A stretch of 64,000 bases of DNA, from the NCBI GenBank assembly GCA_031425525.1, contig JANPJM010000028.1, positions 1 to 64,000 of the forward strand, written 5' to 3'. Within the stretch, counting starts at the first letter, position 1. The number at the start of each line of letters is the position of its first letter. The position numbers and the translations under genes were made by a program. Positions 34,680 to 44,315 of the stretch are shown piece after piece. This DNA comes from JANNMJ01 sp031425525. GTDB taxonomy: Bacteria; Bacteroidota; Bacteroidia; Cytophagales; Hymenobacteraceae. The notes under the pieces are model-generated. The model was not told where the DNA came from. It saw only the letters and a program-made list of their open reading frames with translations, and made no database searches.

Positions 34680-35231
34680 TTAGCCCGTGATGGGCGCGGT
34701 CAGGTTGACATCGGTGAGCAGGCCCTGGAAGACTGACAGCGCCACGGTGGGCGCGCGGGTCACTTCGGCGCCGCTGACCACGAGGTCGTATCCGAAAAAG
34801 TCGGGGGCCGTGGCGCCCGCACCCGATTCGGATTTCTCGGCTACCAGCCCGTTCTCGCCGCCTACCAGCACGATTTTACCGGACTGGAGCTTGAGGCAGA
34901 ACGTGTGGCGGCTCAGGTCCAGGGCCATCAGGGCCTTGTTCAGACCATCCGAGCGGCCGTTGAACTTGAGGCCGACCGTCGGTTTCGGAAACCGGTTTAC
35001 ACCGATTTGCACGTTATCCGAGAACGAGGCTGTTTCCACTTCGCTTTCGAGCAGGAAGGGCGTAGAGCCGTTCGAGTCGAGCGTGATGGCCGTTACCTGG
35101 CCGTCGGTGGCAAAAGTGTAGGTGGCATTGGGGGAGCCGTCGGCCAGGAAGGTTGGCCACGCGAGGACGGTGGCGACGCCACCGATGGCGTATTTTTCGG
35201 AGCGTTTGACGGATGCGGAAAGTGCGGGCAT
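34680..35231 (-). CDS. Possible tail tube protein
   Basis: 183 aa, beta-rich, start with charged MPALSASVKRSEKYAIGG. The size and the position within the structural block suit a tail tube subunit (long strands in TVGLKFNGRSD and HTFCLKLQSGKIVLVGG). No signature motif is visible, so this is a guess from context. Confidence 0.4.
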   Translation of the reverse strand: MPALSASVKRSEKYAIGGVATVLAWPTFLADGSPNATYTFATDGQVTAITLDSNGSTPFLLESEVETASFSDNVQIGVNRFPKPTVGLKFNGRSDGLNKALMALDLSRHTFCLKLQSGKIVLVGGENGLVAEKSESGAGATAPDFFGYDLVVSGAEVTRAPTVALSVFQGLLTDVNLTAPITG

Positions 35232-35241
35232 TAGAGGGTAG

Positions 35242-35421
35242 CTATCGCTTGATTTCGAGGTGGGTAGGGGTGGGGTGCGAGAAGCGGATGTCGCCGGTCT
35301 GCGGGTCGTAGTAGCCGATTTGCAGGGTCGGGTACCGGGCGAGCAACTCGCGGACGGTGGCTTCCAGCGCCGTCGCCCTGGACGGTACCGGAGCGACGGG
35401 TTGCGCTTTCTGCTTGGCCAT
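35242..35421 (-). CDS. Small phage protein between capsid and tail-region genes
   Basis: 59 aa from ATG 35421, stop TAG at 35242-35244. It begins MAKQKAQPVAPV and ends HLEIKR. It fills the gap between the major capsid gene and the 183-aa gene with spacing of 7-10 bases and has good codon choice for the region. No function known. Confidence 0.55.
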   Translation of the reverse strand: MAKQKAQPVAPVPSRATALEATVRELLARYPTLQIGYYDPQTGDIRFSHPTPTHLEIKR

Positions 35422-35428
35422 TTTCCGC

Positions 35429-36412
35429 TTAGAGGTAAATGACCTTCTGCGCGGGCAGGAGCACGCCGGTCGTCAGCGACACGACCAGCTTGCCGAAGAG
35501 CTGGTCGCCGACGTTGTTGACCTTGCCGATCTCGAAGCTCGCCACGTCGGAGAGCAATTCGGTGGCCGCCACTAGGTCCCCGTTGGCACCTCCGCGGCCG
35601 GCGATCACGCAGTTCTCGGGCAGGGGCACGAACCGGATCGGCAGGCCGAGGTAGCTCATCTGGTCGCCATCGACCACGAAGAGATCGCGGTAGGTCTGGC
35701 TCTTGTTGGCCATTCGGATCAACATCCGGTGCGAGTACGGCGCGTAGAGCACCGTATCGGCGTTGCCTTGCACCGCCGTCGGCAGGGCCACAATGGCTTT
35801 GTCGTACTCGGCGCCGATGTTGGCGACGGTGATGGTCGTCCCGGCCACTTTGCCGGCGTTTTCCACGATCAGCTGGGCCACGAGGCCGTCGACCACGTCA
35901 TCCGCGGTCGTCGTGATCGAAGCTGCCCAGGCCTTCTGGGTAGCCGAAGCCGAGCCAGCTGCGATGGCCGCCTTCGTGGTCGTCGTCATGCCGGTCCAGA
36001 TTTTGTCCTCAAAAGAGCGGCTGTAGAGCGGCATCAGGTACTCGGTCGCGGCCGACTCGAACGACGGCGATTCGATGTTACCGGCGCCAGCGGCCATCGA
36101 ATCCCCGAAGCGCGTGTTGCGCAAATCGTCCATTTTGAAGAACACGATGCTCTGCATCTTGCTCGGCGTGAGCGTTTTATCGCTCGCCGAAAGCGTGTCG
36201 GTGTAGGTCGCGTAGTCCGACTCGCGCAGGTCTTCCTTGTACTTGCGGAACGGTGCCGTGCCACTCATCGTGGTCACGTTGATTTCGCCTTTGACGTTAT
36301 CGAAGAAGCGAATCAGGTTTTGCGAGACGGTCGCGTTACCCTCCAGTACATTGGAGAAGATGGGGGCAACGTGGGGGCCGGTGAACTTGACCGGGGAGTA
36401 GGTAAAAGCCAT
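35429..36412 (-). CDS. Major capsid protein
   Basis: 327 aa. The sequence is alpha/beta with Ala/Thr/Val-rich segments and a C-terminal VVSLTTGVLLPAQKVIYL tail, and it resembles HK97-fold capsids of Bacteroidetes phages (VTTMSGTAPFRKYKEDLR at the N-arm; YAPYSHRMLIRMANKSQTYRD). It follows the protease/scaffold gene directly in the transcript. No own cleavable delta domain is visible. Confidence 0.8.
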   Translation of the reverse strand: MAFTYSPVKFTGPHVAPIFSNVLEGNATVSQNLIRFFDNVKGEINVTTMSGTAPFRKYKEDLRESDYATYTDTLSASDKTLTPSKMQSIVFFKMDDLRNTRFGDSMAAGAGNIESPSFESAATEYLMPLYSRSFEDKIWTGMTTTTKAAIAAGSASATQKAWAASITTTADDVVDGLVAQLIVENAGKVAGTTITVANIGAEYDKAIVALPTAVQGNADTVLYAPYSHRMLIRMANKSQTYRDLFVVDGDQMSYLGLPIRFVPLPENCVIAGRGGANGDLVAATELLSDVASFEIGKVNNVGDQLFGKLVVSLTTGVLLPAQKVIYL

Positions 36413-36499
36413 TGACAGGGGGGTGGGCTAAGGGTGTTTTCGGGGTGGGGTGTGAGGGTGCGGACGGGTGGAGGGGCTCATCCCTCCGGGGGTGCAGGG

Positions 36500-37633
36500 T
36501 TAGCGCATTGCCTGGGCGCGGGCCAGCCGGCGCTGGGCCGGGGTCATCTCGTCGGTCGTAGCGGCAGCGGCGAGCTTGATGGGCTTGGCGGCGGGTTGCG
36601 CGGCGAGCTGGGTTTGCAACTCGGCGTTGGTGGCCATCAGGCTGGTGCGGGCCGCATCGAGCTCGTCGATTTTCGTCCGCAGGGCATCAAGCTCGGCGCG
36701 AAGGGTATCGACTTCGGGAGTGGGTGCGACGGCCGCAGGTTCGGTAGACGGGGTCTCGACGGCCTGCTCGACCGGAACTTCGGCGGCGGCAGCAATGGGT
36801 GCTTCCTCCGCGACGGGCGCTTCCACGTGCTTGCCGTCCTTCACCGAAATCGCGGTGCCGTCGGCGAGCGTGTAGTCCCCGTCAGGGAGCAAGGCGGTGC
36901 GGTTGCCGTCCGCATCCACGGCGAATACCTCGTGCGTGGTGTCGTCGATTTCGATCCCGGTGCCGTCGGCCAGTTGCTCGTAGTTGAGGAACAGGGCGCG
37001 GGTGAAGGCTTGCAGCCGGGCGAGGAGAGATTGTTTGTTTTTCGACACGTTGGTAGGGGGAGCCGGGGTTTGAGGCTCGGCTGTAAATAGGGTCTGGTCA
37101 GCTAGGTCGAGCATCGCCTCGATGGAAAATCCGGTGCGGTTGCCCGACACGATTTCGGCGTTCCAGTAGGTGGTATCGGGGATGTGGACGCTGAGCATCC
37201 ACGTGCCTTGGGGCACCGTCAGCCCGAGGGCGGCGGACTTGTCGCGGGCCGGGTCGGTGACGATCCATGATTCCACGACGTGATTGCCTTGGAGCGCAAT
37301 GGCGTGCTCGTCGGTCGTCTTGGCCAGGTTGCCCGATGCGGCGAATCGCCGGCTCAGGGCTTCGATGGTATCCGCGGTGAAGCGGATATAGTAGGGCCGA
37401 TTATCGCCTGAGAGGCGGAAGATGGGCTGGTCAGGGACCAGCGCCGGGCCGGTTACCACCTGCTTCATCGGTTGCACGGACAGATGCACCCGGGCAGGGG
37501 TAACGGGCTCGTCGCGCAGCGCCACGAAGGGGTGCTGGATGGCGGGATTGAGGACGAGGCTGATGGCCGTTACGCCTGCTTCCAGGTCGCTCGGCAACAC
37601 CGCATCAAAGACCGGAACACTCGTCGTAGCCAT
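36500..37633 (-). CDS. XkdF-type head maturation protease fused to a scaffold
   Basis: 377 aa from ATG 37633. Residues ~70-190 match the Peptidase_S78_2/XkdF pattern: IFRLSGDNRPYYIRFT, EHAIALQGNHVVESWIV (His), GLTVPQGTWMLSVHIPD and GNRTGFSIEAMLD (Ser). The C-terminal third is a charged coiled coil (TLRAELDALRTKIDELDAAR) suited to a scaffold that is removed after assembly. Downstream lies the capsid gene, as expected. Confidence 0.85.
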   Translation of the reverse strand: MATTSVPVFDAVLPSDLEAGVTAISLVLNPAIQHPFVALRDEPVTPARVHLSVQPMKQVVTGPALVPDQPIFRLSGDNRPYYIRFTADTIEALSRRFAASGNLAKTTDEHAIALQGNHVVESWIVTDPARDKSAALGLTVPQGTWMLSVHIPDTTYWNAEIVSGNRTGFSIEAMLDLADQTLFTAEPQTPAPPTNVSKNKQSLLARLQAFTRALFLNYEQLADGTGIEIDDTTHEVFAVDADGNRTALLPDGDYTLADGTAISVKDGKHVEAPVAEEAPIAAAAEVPVEQAVETPSTEPAAVAPTPEVDTLRAELDALRTKIDELDAARTSLMATNAELQTQLAAQPAAKPIKLAAAATTDEMTPAQRRLARAQAMR

Positions 37634-37736
37634 TCGCGGGTAAAAGCGCAGGGCCGACGGTTGAAGCGGGCGCCAGTGGCCTTTGAGCGTGTCCTCACTG
37701 GCTGGCAAAGCGCGGGGTGCCGCTTAATTTCGCCTG

Positions 37737-37985
37737 ATGAACCCACTCGCCTCCACCGCCCCCGAGCACCTGCAGCAACTGGTCGCGCTGTTGAAGACCA
37801 AGTACCCCAAGCTGGACCACGCGCTCGATTCGCCGGCCCCCGGAGTCTGGAATATCAAGACGACCGATCCCAAGGCCGGCAATTCCTTGATCTCATCCGT
37901 AGCACGCCCGATCCCGGAAGAAGGCCAGCTCAAGTGGGCGCGGAGCCATATCAAGAGCTTTCGCACCCCGATAGGCAGCAAGTAG
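37737..37985 (+). CDS. Small plus-strand gene inside the leftward structural operon
   Basis: 82 aa, the only plus-strand candidate in the block from 29774 to 49462. It fills the gap between the protease and tape measure genes. TAATTTCG lies a few bases upstream. The sequence (LQQLVALLKTKYPKLDHAL...) looks like a real helical start, then ends basic. No family recognised. A late-expression regulator or an inserted moron gene are possible. Confidence 0.45.
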   Translation: MNPLASTAPEHLQQLVALLKTKYPKLDHALDSPAPGVWNIKTTDPKAGNSLISSVARPIPEEGQLKWARSHIKSFRTPIGSK

Positions 37986-37987
37986 AG

Positions 37988-40720
37988 TTAGAACGTCGCC
38001 AGCGCCTTCTGCTGGGCGGCACTCACCTGCTGCTCCGTGATGGCTTCGGCCTCCAGCGTGCCAATGCGGATCACGGGCTTGGGCGCCAGCGTGGGTGCTA
38101 CCAGCACGGCCGCCCGTACCTGCTGTACTTCCGCTCGCAGAGCTTGAAGCTCCACCACGATTTCGCTGGTCGACTGCGTGGTCATCGTGGGCGTGGGCAG
38201 CACGCCGCCCCCGGCGAACCGGACGTTGGAGGCCGGGATATAACGGGTACGGCCCACATCGTTGATGGCCCGGAGCTGCGGCAGGAAAGCGGCCGTCGCG
38301 CGCTTGTTGACGATGAACTCCCCGCCTTCCACTTCCACGTTCCCGAATGCGCCACGGCCCCGGATGCCGCCTTGTTCGTGGCTGGGACCGTCGAGCAGAC
38401 CGCCTTCCCGGAACTTGAGCGCGTTCTTGAGGCTCAGCGCCGCTGCAACGCCGGCCGCCGCGGTAGCGGCGATGACGAACGGGGCGGCCGGGCCTGAAAA
38501 CTGACCCGCCTTCGCCGCCGTGCGGATCATCTCCACGGTGGCCAGCACGGTCTCGACGGCCACCGAAGCTTGGTTGATGCGCGCGGATTTCTCCTGCAAT
38601 TTCTGCTGCTCTTTCTGGAGGGCGAGTTGTTGGGCGGCGCCTGATTCGCGTTCTTTCCGTAGCGCCGCTTCTGCCCGTTTCTCCTGTTCGATTTTGGCAA
38701 TCAGGCTGGCGCGGCGCTGGCCCGTGGCGGTCTCCAAGGCCTGCTCATCCGACTCGATGCGCGAGCGGGTATCGGACAGGCGTTGGTCCAAATCAGACAG
38801 GCGCTCGTCCAGCCCCGCCAAGGTCGCGTCGAGGGCCGAGGCCGCGTCGTTCACCAACGAGGCGACCAACTGCGCGACCGTCTGCGAAGCCCGCTGAATG
38901 CTCTGGGTGATGGTCTGGAAGTTCGTTTCCGCATACTCCGCTTCGAGCTGCGTGGCCAGCGTTAGGTATTTCTCTTTGATCGCCAGCTTAGCTTCTTCGG
39001 TCAAGTCCGTCTGCGCCAGTTCCGCTTTCTGCTGCACCCCCAGTTGCTGGAGGCGGGCCTGGAAGAGGCGCTGCGGGCCGTCGGTTTGTAGGTTGCGCTG
39101 GGCGGCCTGCACTTCGATGTCGACCAAAGCCAACTCTTTCTGCTGAAGAATCTCGATTTCGCGCTGGGCTGTCTCGCGCGCCTTATCTAGCCGCGCCTTA
39201 TCGCCGTCCGCTTGGGTTTTAGCCCGGTCGCGCCGTAGGTTCTGGTCGATGAGCGAAATCTGCAGGGCCTTTTCGTCGGCGGTGCCTTTCACGGCGGCCT
39301 TCTCTTGCTTGGCCTGTTCGTCGAGTTCGGCGAGGCGCCGGTCAGTCTCGTCGGTGATGCCGGCGATGAGCAATTTTGACGTGTTGCGCTCGATTTCGAG
39401 GCGATCTTCCGCGACTTTCTTCGCTGCTTCCTTGGCCTTGTCAGCAGCTTCCTTGGCCGCGTCGGCCCGCACCTTTTCTACCTCGCGCTGCACGCGAGCG
39501 GCAATCTGGTACTGTAGGTTCGCCACGTCACCCCCTTGGCGGTCCAGTTCCTCGATCTCGCGTTCGCCCGCTTCGCGCAGTTCGGCAATCTTGCGCTCGG
39601 TGGTATCGCTAATGGCCTTGATCTCCTCGTCGCGCAGCTTGTTGAAGCGTTCATTGCGAAAATCGGCTGCGGCCTGCTCGGCGTCCGATTCGCGCCGACG
39701 CGCGTCGGCTGCGATGACTTCGAGGTCTTGCAGTTTCTTCACCTCATCACGCCGCTCCTGGTCGGAAAGGTCTTTCCGGAACGCGTACCGGGCCTGCGCT
39801 GTCCGCTCATCCGCCTCCGCTTGCTGTCGGCTACGGGTAGCAGCGGCCAGCTCTTGCGCGATCTGCGCCGCCCGGAAGGTGGCCTGCGATTTGGCGATTT
39901 TCTCTTGTCCGTCGCGCAGCGACCGTTCCAAGGTGGCCTGCGCCTTAGCCGCTTCGGCGGCCGTTTCGGCCGTGAATTCCTTGTATTTCCGGAAGGCGAA
40001 AATGCCCAGCTCGGAGACCCCGGCTGTGGTCACGGCGAAGAACCCCCGGATCACCGTCGCATTATCCTCGACTACGCGCCGGATGCCGTCGAACGTGGTT
40101 TTGTACGTCTGGTAGAGCTTGGCGCCGACTTCCTTGAGTTTGTCGAAGTTGGCCACCAGCAGCCCAATGGCCACCACCAGCGCCCCCACCCCCGTGGCGA
40201 CGAGGGCGCTACGGATCGTGATGGACGCGATACGGGCCTGGATGGCGGTCAGCGTGAAGCCGGCCCGCACGGATGCTAAGCCCCCAGTGATGGAGGTGAA
40301 TACCGCCTTGATCCCCGCAAATTTTTCGGGTTCGAGGGCAGACCGGAAGGTTTCAATGGACTGGAGAACCGCGATTAGGCCCACCAGCTTGGCTTGATAC
40401 TGCTCGATAGCCCCACCACTTAGCCCGAACTCCTTCGCCGCCACAGTGGCCACGGAGAAGGCCCCCACGGCCGCCTCACCAAGGCTCAGGAACCCTTTAA
40501 TCTTCGCATCCGGCGCCAAGGCCGCGATCTCGGCGCGCAAATCGCCGATGCTGTCTTTCACGTCCGCGATCCGGCGCAGGGCGGCGGCGGCTTCGGCCGA
40601 ACCGGCGGGGAGGGTCGCGAGCGTTTTGTCCAACTCGCGCGCTTCCTTGCGCAGGGCCGACATCGACGGGGCCGCATTGCCGTCGATGTTAAGGGTGTAG
40701 GTTTTGGTCTGATTGGCCAT
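37988..40720 (-). CDS. Tape measure protein
   Basis: 910 aa. The N-terminal ~270 residues contain hydrophobic segments (IASITIRSALVATGVGALVVAIGLL) and the middle (270-700) is a long heptad-rich helix full of A, E, K and R. The C-terminus has another hydrophobic stretch with GPAAPFVIAATAAAGVAAAL and a GGLLDGPSHEQGGI block seen in tape measure tails. It sets tail length, which at about 1.5 Å per residue would suggest a tail near 135 nm. It needs a chaperone; the slip-site gene at 46500-47272 is a candidate. Confidence 0.88.
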   Translation of the reverse strand: MANQTKTYTLNIDGNAAPSMSALRKEARELDKTLATLPAGSAEAAAALRRIADVKDSIGDLRAEIAALAPDAKIKGFLSLGEAAVGAFSVATVAAKEFGLSGGAIEQYQAKLVGLIAVLQSIETFRSALEPEKFAGIKAVFTSITGGLASVRAGFTLTAIQARIASITIRSALVATGVGALVVAIGLLVANFDKLKEVGAKLYQTYKTTFDGIRRVVEDNATVIRGFFAVTTAGVSELGIFAFRKYKEFTAETAAEAAKAQATLERSLRDGQEKIAKSQATFRAAQIAQELAAATRSRQQAEADERTAQARYAFRKDLSDQERRDEVKKLQDLEVIAADARRRESDAEQAAADFRNERFNKLRDEEIKAISDTTERKIAELREAGEREIEELDRQGGDVANLQYQIAARVQREVEKVRADAAKEAADKAKEAAKKVAEDRLEIERNTSKLLIAGITDETDRRLAELDEQAKQEKAAVKGTADEKALQISLIDQNLRRDRAKTQADGDKARLDKARETAQREIEILQQKELALVDIEVQAAQRNLQTDGPQRLFQARLQQLGVQQKAELAQTDLTEEAKLAIKEKYLTLATQLEAEYAETNFQTITQSIQRASQTVAQLVASLVNDAASALDATLAGLDERLSDLDQRLSDTRSRIESDEQALETATGQRRASLIAKIEQEKRAEAALRKERESGAAQQLALQKEQQKLQEKSARINQASVAVETVLATVEMIRTAAKAGQFSGPAAPFVIAATAAAGVAAALSLKNALKFREGGLLDGPSHEQGGIRGRGAFGNVEVEGGEFIVNKRATAAFLPQLRAINDVGRTRYIPASNVRFAGGGVLPTPTMTTQSTSEIVVELQALRAEVQQVRAAVLVAPTLAPKPVIRIGTLEAEAITEQQVSAAQQKALATF

Positions 40721-40761
40721 CGCCGGCTAAAGCGCGCGGCCGCGTCCTGAACCAGCCCGGC

Positions 40762-42813
40762 TTATCTCCCCTCGGGCGGCACGTAACGCAGCAGCTCCAG
40801 CGAGGCGGGCTGGGGGCTGTTGGGTTCATAGCCTTCCAATTTGTTGACCACGTAGACCACGCCCTTGGCCCGCACCACGCGACCGGGGTACAGATCACGG
40901 TACAGGACTGGCGTCAGCAGAATCGGCGCCGTCACCAGTTCGCTCGAATCCAGTAGCTCAAGGGTCGCGGCGTAGTGGGCATCCACCAATTCCGGCCACG
41001 TGAAGGCGTTGCGGGCCGGTCGGTAATTGATCTCCGTCTGGTTGGCGTGGGAATGGTACACGCGGATGACCCGCCGGTCGGGGTCGGGAAACGCAGGCGA
41101 AGGCGGGCCCTGTCGCAGCAGCCGGGGCGCATAGTCGGTCGACCACTGCGTCTCGGAGCGTTTCTGTGTTAGCGCCTCGGTGGAGGCGATGCACGCCAGC
41201 ACGTGGGGTACCGGCGGCGGGGGCACCGACGGGGGCTGCAAGAGGGGCAGTTGGAGGTACTCGCGCGTGCCAGTCGTGGCGAATGGTACGGCGATTTCCT
41301 TTGTATCCGCCCGCCCGGCGGAAGGCAACGGTACCAGCACGCCGCCGCTTCCCGCCACCGCCACGGCGTCGGCGGCGAAGGTGAAATTGACGGCCTTGAA
41401 CTGAGCAGCGGGGCGGTAGGAAAAGGCCGCCGGGTCCAGAAAATCGTCGAGGTCTAGCGCGGTCGCCAGTTGCTGGGGCGTGAGCGCATCGCGGGTGAGC
41501 AGCGTTACCGTTTTGCGCGCTTCATCGAGCGTGAACGTGCTGTTGGTCATCGTCAGGATCGTTTTCACGAAATCCTTCTGGGTCATATCCGGGAGCAGGT
41601 GCGCGGGCTGGATCGTGGCCGGGCCATCGAGCTTGACGATGCTGACCCCTAGCGTCAGGCAGGTGGGACCGGCGCCAGGGTTCGCATCGGTCACCAGCAC
41701 CTCGATGGTGCAGGGGCCGCTGACCGTGACCGTGTGATCGAAGGTCACGGCGCCGGTGGGGCCGGTGGCGGGCGTGATGAATTGAACCGACGCTACCTCG
41801 TCACCGCCGTACACGGCGATGCGTACGCGCGGTTGCAAACCGGAACCCATATACGTGTACTCGTAGCCCCCACCGAGTTGGTACTGCCCGGCGGTGGGTG
41901 TTTGAAAACGCAGGAAACTACGCGTGTTGGTCGCGACATACACCGGCACATCCGGCATCCCGGTGCCGCCGTCGCCCCAGTACAGAAACTCGCCCATATA
42001 GCCCTCGTAGAGCGTGCGGGGCGCAGATAGTAAGCCGAGTTGGTCTTCCTGATACGTGTCCTGCGGGCTGCCGCTCCGGTTGTACACGTAGCCCAGCCCG
42101 TTGCCGACCGCCAGCATCGCTTGATACGGCCACGGGAAGGGGTTGGGGCGGGTGTAGGGCAGTACCACGTTTTGCCACGCCGGGTCAGTAAGCAAGGCGC
42201 CCTGGAGCGTGTAGCCCGCCTCGGTGAAACACGCTTCCAGCACGTTTAACGCGTACACGGACAGCACGTAATCATCCAGCCGTAGCCCCTCGTCAATGGT
42301 GTTGAGGGGCTGGGTATCGTCGCTGCCGAAGAAGTTGCCGTAGGCGATAAGCGGGGCGGCCAGCGTTTCGGTGGCGCGGTTGCCGGCGAGTAGTTCTTCG
42401 AGGTCGTTGAGGTCGGCGTACGCCCGTTCGGGCAGCGTGGTCAGCTCACGCAGTTGCTTGCTTGCCAGTAGTTCGCCGAGACCGACGCCGGGCGCATAGA
42501 GGACGATTTCGTAGCCGTCCTGGCCCGCCGCATTCAGGCGGCACACGGCGCCGACCGGTAAAACATCTACCCCATCGGCGACGAAGCGGGCGGTGATCTC
42601 GGCAGTACGCTTGAACTTGTTCGACTGGAGCTGCTGCCGGGCATTCGCGAGGGCCACATCGTTGCGGCGCGTAGGGGGCAACAGAATCGAATACGACCGC
42701 TCCCCGATGCGCTGATCGAGTTGATCGACCGCGTTGCTGGCTTGATTGAGCCGGACACGGGCCTTGGCGGGCAGGTCCACCGCCGCCCCGTTGAGGTAGA
42801 GTTGCAGGGCCAT
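40762..42813 (-). CDS. Tail tip/baseplate structural protein
   Basis: 683 aa. It begins MALQLYLNGAAVDLPAKA and continues with a QLDQRIGERSYSILLPPTRRND segment seen in Bacteroidetes prophage tail proteins. The middle is beta-rich (GGYEYTYMGS, FDHTVTVSGPCTIEVLV). I cannot name a domain. It lies directly downstream of the 500-aa tail gene, overlapping by one base, and before the tape measure gene. Confidence 0.6.
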   Translation of the reverse strand: MALQLYLNGAAVDLPAKARVRLNQASNAVDQLDQRIGERSYSILLPPTRRNDVALANARQQLQSNKFKRTAEITARFVADGVDVLPVGAVCRLNAAGQDGYEIVLYAPGVGLGELLASKQLRELTTLPERAYADLNDLEELLAGNRATETLAAPLIAYGNFFGSDDTQPLNTIDEGLRLDDYVLSVYALNVLEACFTEAGYTLQGALLTDPAWQNVVLPYTRPNPFPWPYQAMLAVGNGLGYVYNRSGSPQDTYQEDQLGLLSAPRTLYEGYMGEFLYWGDGGTGMPDVPVYVATNTRSFLRFQTPTAGQYQLGGGYEYTYMGSGLQPRVRIAVYGGDEVASVQFITPATGPTGAVTFDHTVTVSGPCTIEVLVTDANPGAGPTCLTLGVSIVKLDGPATIQPAHLLPDMTQKDFVKTILTMTNSTFTLDEARKTVTLLTRDALTPQQLATALDLDDFLDPAAFSYRPAAQFKAVNFTFAADAVAVAGSGGVLVPLPSAGRADTKEIAVPFATTGTREYLQLPLLQPPSVPPPPVPHVLACIASTEALTQKRSETQWSTDYAPRLLRQGPPSPAFPDPDRRVIRVYHSHANQTEINYRPARNAFTWPELVDAHYAATLELLDSSELVTAPILLTPVLYRDLYPGRVVRAKGVVYVVNKLEGYEPNSPQPASLELLRYVPPEGR

Positions 42814-44315
42814 TAGCGCGTGAGGGGAGTGAAGGGTGCGCGGGGCGTAATGGTCAGGCTGATCGAATATTCTTCGGTCAGTACATCGGCTTTGGCGTCA
42901 AAATCGGTGACATTCATCACCGTCAGCGGGGCGTTATCGGCGGGAACGAACGTCGCCACGTCGGAGCTTGCGGCCAACTCGGCACACAGGAAATCGAAGG
43001 CGGCGCGGGTAAGCAGACCGGAGGTCAGGCGTTTGGACTGCGTGAGGTCTACTCGCCGGGTCTGGGTCGTGCCATCCGCGCGGTCGTAAAAGGCGGCGGT
43101 GCGCGTCTGGCCGGGTTCAGCGGCGGTAAAGCCCCACTGTTCCAGGCCGCCCAACCGGTTGCGAAATTGCAGCCAATAAGACGGCGGCGAAGCGGGCAAC
43201 TCAAACCGCAATGCCCCGCCCGCCTGGCCGCTCACGTCGTCGGAGCGCGTGAGTACGAGGGTTTGCAGACCTGGGACCAGTACCTGCACGAACTCGGCAG
43301 ACACGTTGAAGACGCCGCCCGCGCTGATGGAATAATGCAGCGGCGGGGTGACGAGCGTATCGCTCCCGTCCGCCAGTTCCAGCGTGCGCGTCATCGTCAG
43401 GCCGCCCGCTGTGTCGCAGACGGCGGAGAGACTGACAATGAAATTGTCGGCGTCATCCACGCACAGCGGGCGGGGGCCGAAATACGGCGTCAGAAACTGC
43501 GGCTCACGGGGATCGGCGTACGAACTGATCGGCAAGGCGGCATCAAACGCCCACGCCACCCCGGAGCTCGGCCACTGCCCGGCGGGGTGCCGCCTACGGT
43601 AGGGGTTGGTCGGCGAGGCGTAAATCTGCCCATACTGCACGTAGTACCCGATGGCGCGACCAGTCGATTCCACGACCGCGTGCAACCACGGGGCAAGGTC
43701 GAAGGTATAGGCATTTTCCTCCGAAAAGGGCAGCTCCAGCCGGGTCAGCAACACGGCCGTGAGGGGGGCACTGGGCACGACGGGGTAGTTGCGGTCGGCC
43801 GTCAGCGGGTAGGCATAAATTTCCACGTAGCAGCCCCAACTCGGCCGTCCGATCTGCTCGCCGTGCACGCGGGCCGGGGCGCTGTCGGGCACGAAGAAGA
43901 TGCCCGCCGGTACGGTCTGCACGGTGTTCCACGCCGGGCCGGGGCGGCGTGCGAACATCTGGAGAAAGCCCGCCGTGCCACCGTAAGAATCGGGCACACA
44001 GTAGTAATCGGCGGCGAGTGGTGAGTCTTCGATGGTTGCGATCAGGGAGGCTTGCGGGCCAACGACGTTGCCTGCGTCGGCTACAAACTCACCGTAGACG
44101 GTATCCGGCCCGGCAACGGCGGTGAAGGAGACGCCGTTGATCGTCAGCGTCTGTCCGACGACGAACTGATCGGTCGAAAGGGAGAGGCTGGCCACGTAGT
44201 CGGGCGCCAGCAAGGCGCTGGCGAGGGTGAGGCGCAGGGGCAAGCCCGTCACCGCCACGGTGGGCGGGGCGCTGGCGATCAGGAGTTCGGTAGCGGAGGA
44301 GGAGGGACCGGCCAT
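42813..44315 (-). CDS. Tail structural protein, probably receptor-binding region
   Basis: 500 aa, beta-rich, with VPDSYGGTAGFLQMFARRPGPAWNTV and long hydrophobic strands; a conserved LAADYYCVPDSY core. No recognised domain. Start and stop codons overlap both neighbouring genes (TAATG), so translation is coupled. Confidence 0.55.
   Translation of the reverse strand: MAGPSSSATELLIASAPPTVAVTGLPLRLTLASALLAPDYVASLSLSTDQFVVGQTLTINGVSFTAVAGPDTVYGEFVADAGNVVGPQASLIATIEDSPLAADYYCVPDSYGGTAGFLQMFARRPGPAWNTVQTVPAGIFFVPDSAPARVHGEQIGRPSWGCYVEIYAYPLTADRNYPVVPSAPLTAVLLTRLELPFSEENAYTFDLAPWLHAVVESTGRAIGYYVQYGQIYASPTNPYRRRHPAGQWPSSGVAWAFDAALPISSYADPREPQFLTPYFGPRPLCVDDADNFIVSLSAVCDTAGGLTMTRTLELADGSDTLVTPPLHYSISAGGVFNVSAEFVQVLVPGLQTLVLTRSDDVSGQAGGALRFELPASPPSYWLQFRNRLGGLEQWGFTAAEPGQTRTAAFYDRADGTTQTRRVDLTQSKRLTSGLLTRAAFDFLCAELAASSDVATFVPADNAPLTVMNVTDFDAKADVLTEEYSISLTITPRAPFTPLTR

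Noticed and set aside
37472..38497. 341-aa plus-strand ORF
   Set aside because: Runs antisense through parts of the protease and tape measure genes; only the separate 82-aa frame at 37737-37985 has a gap of its own.
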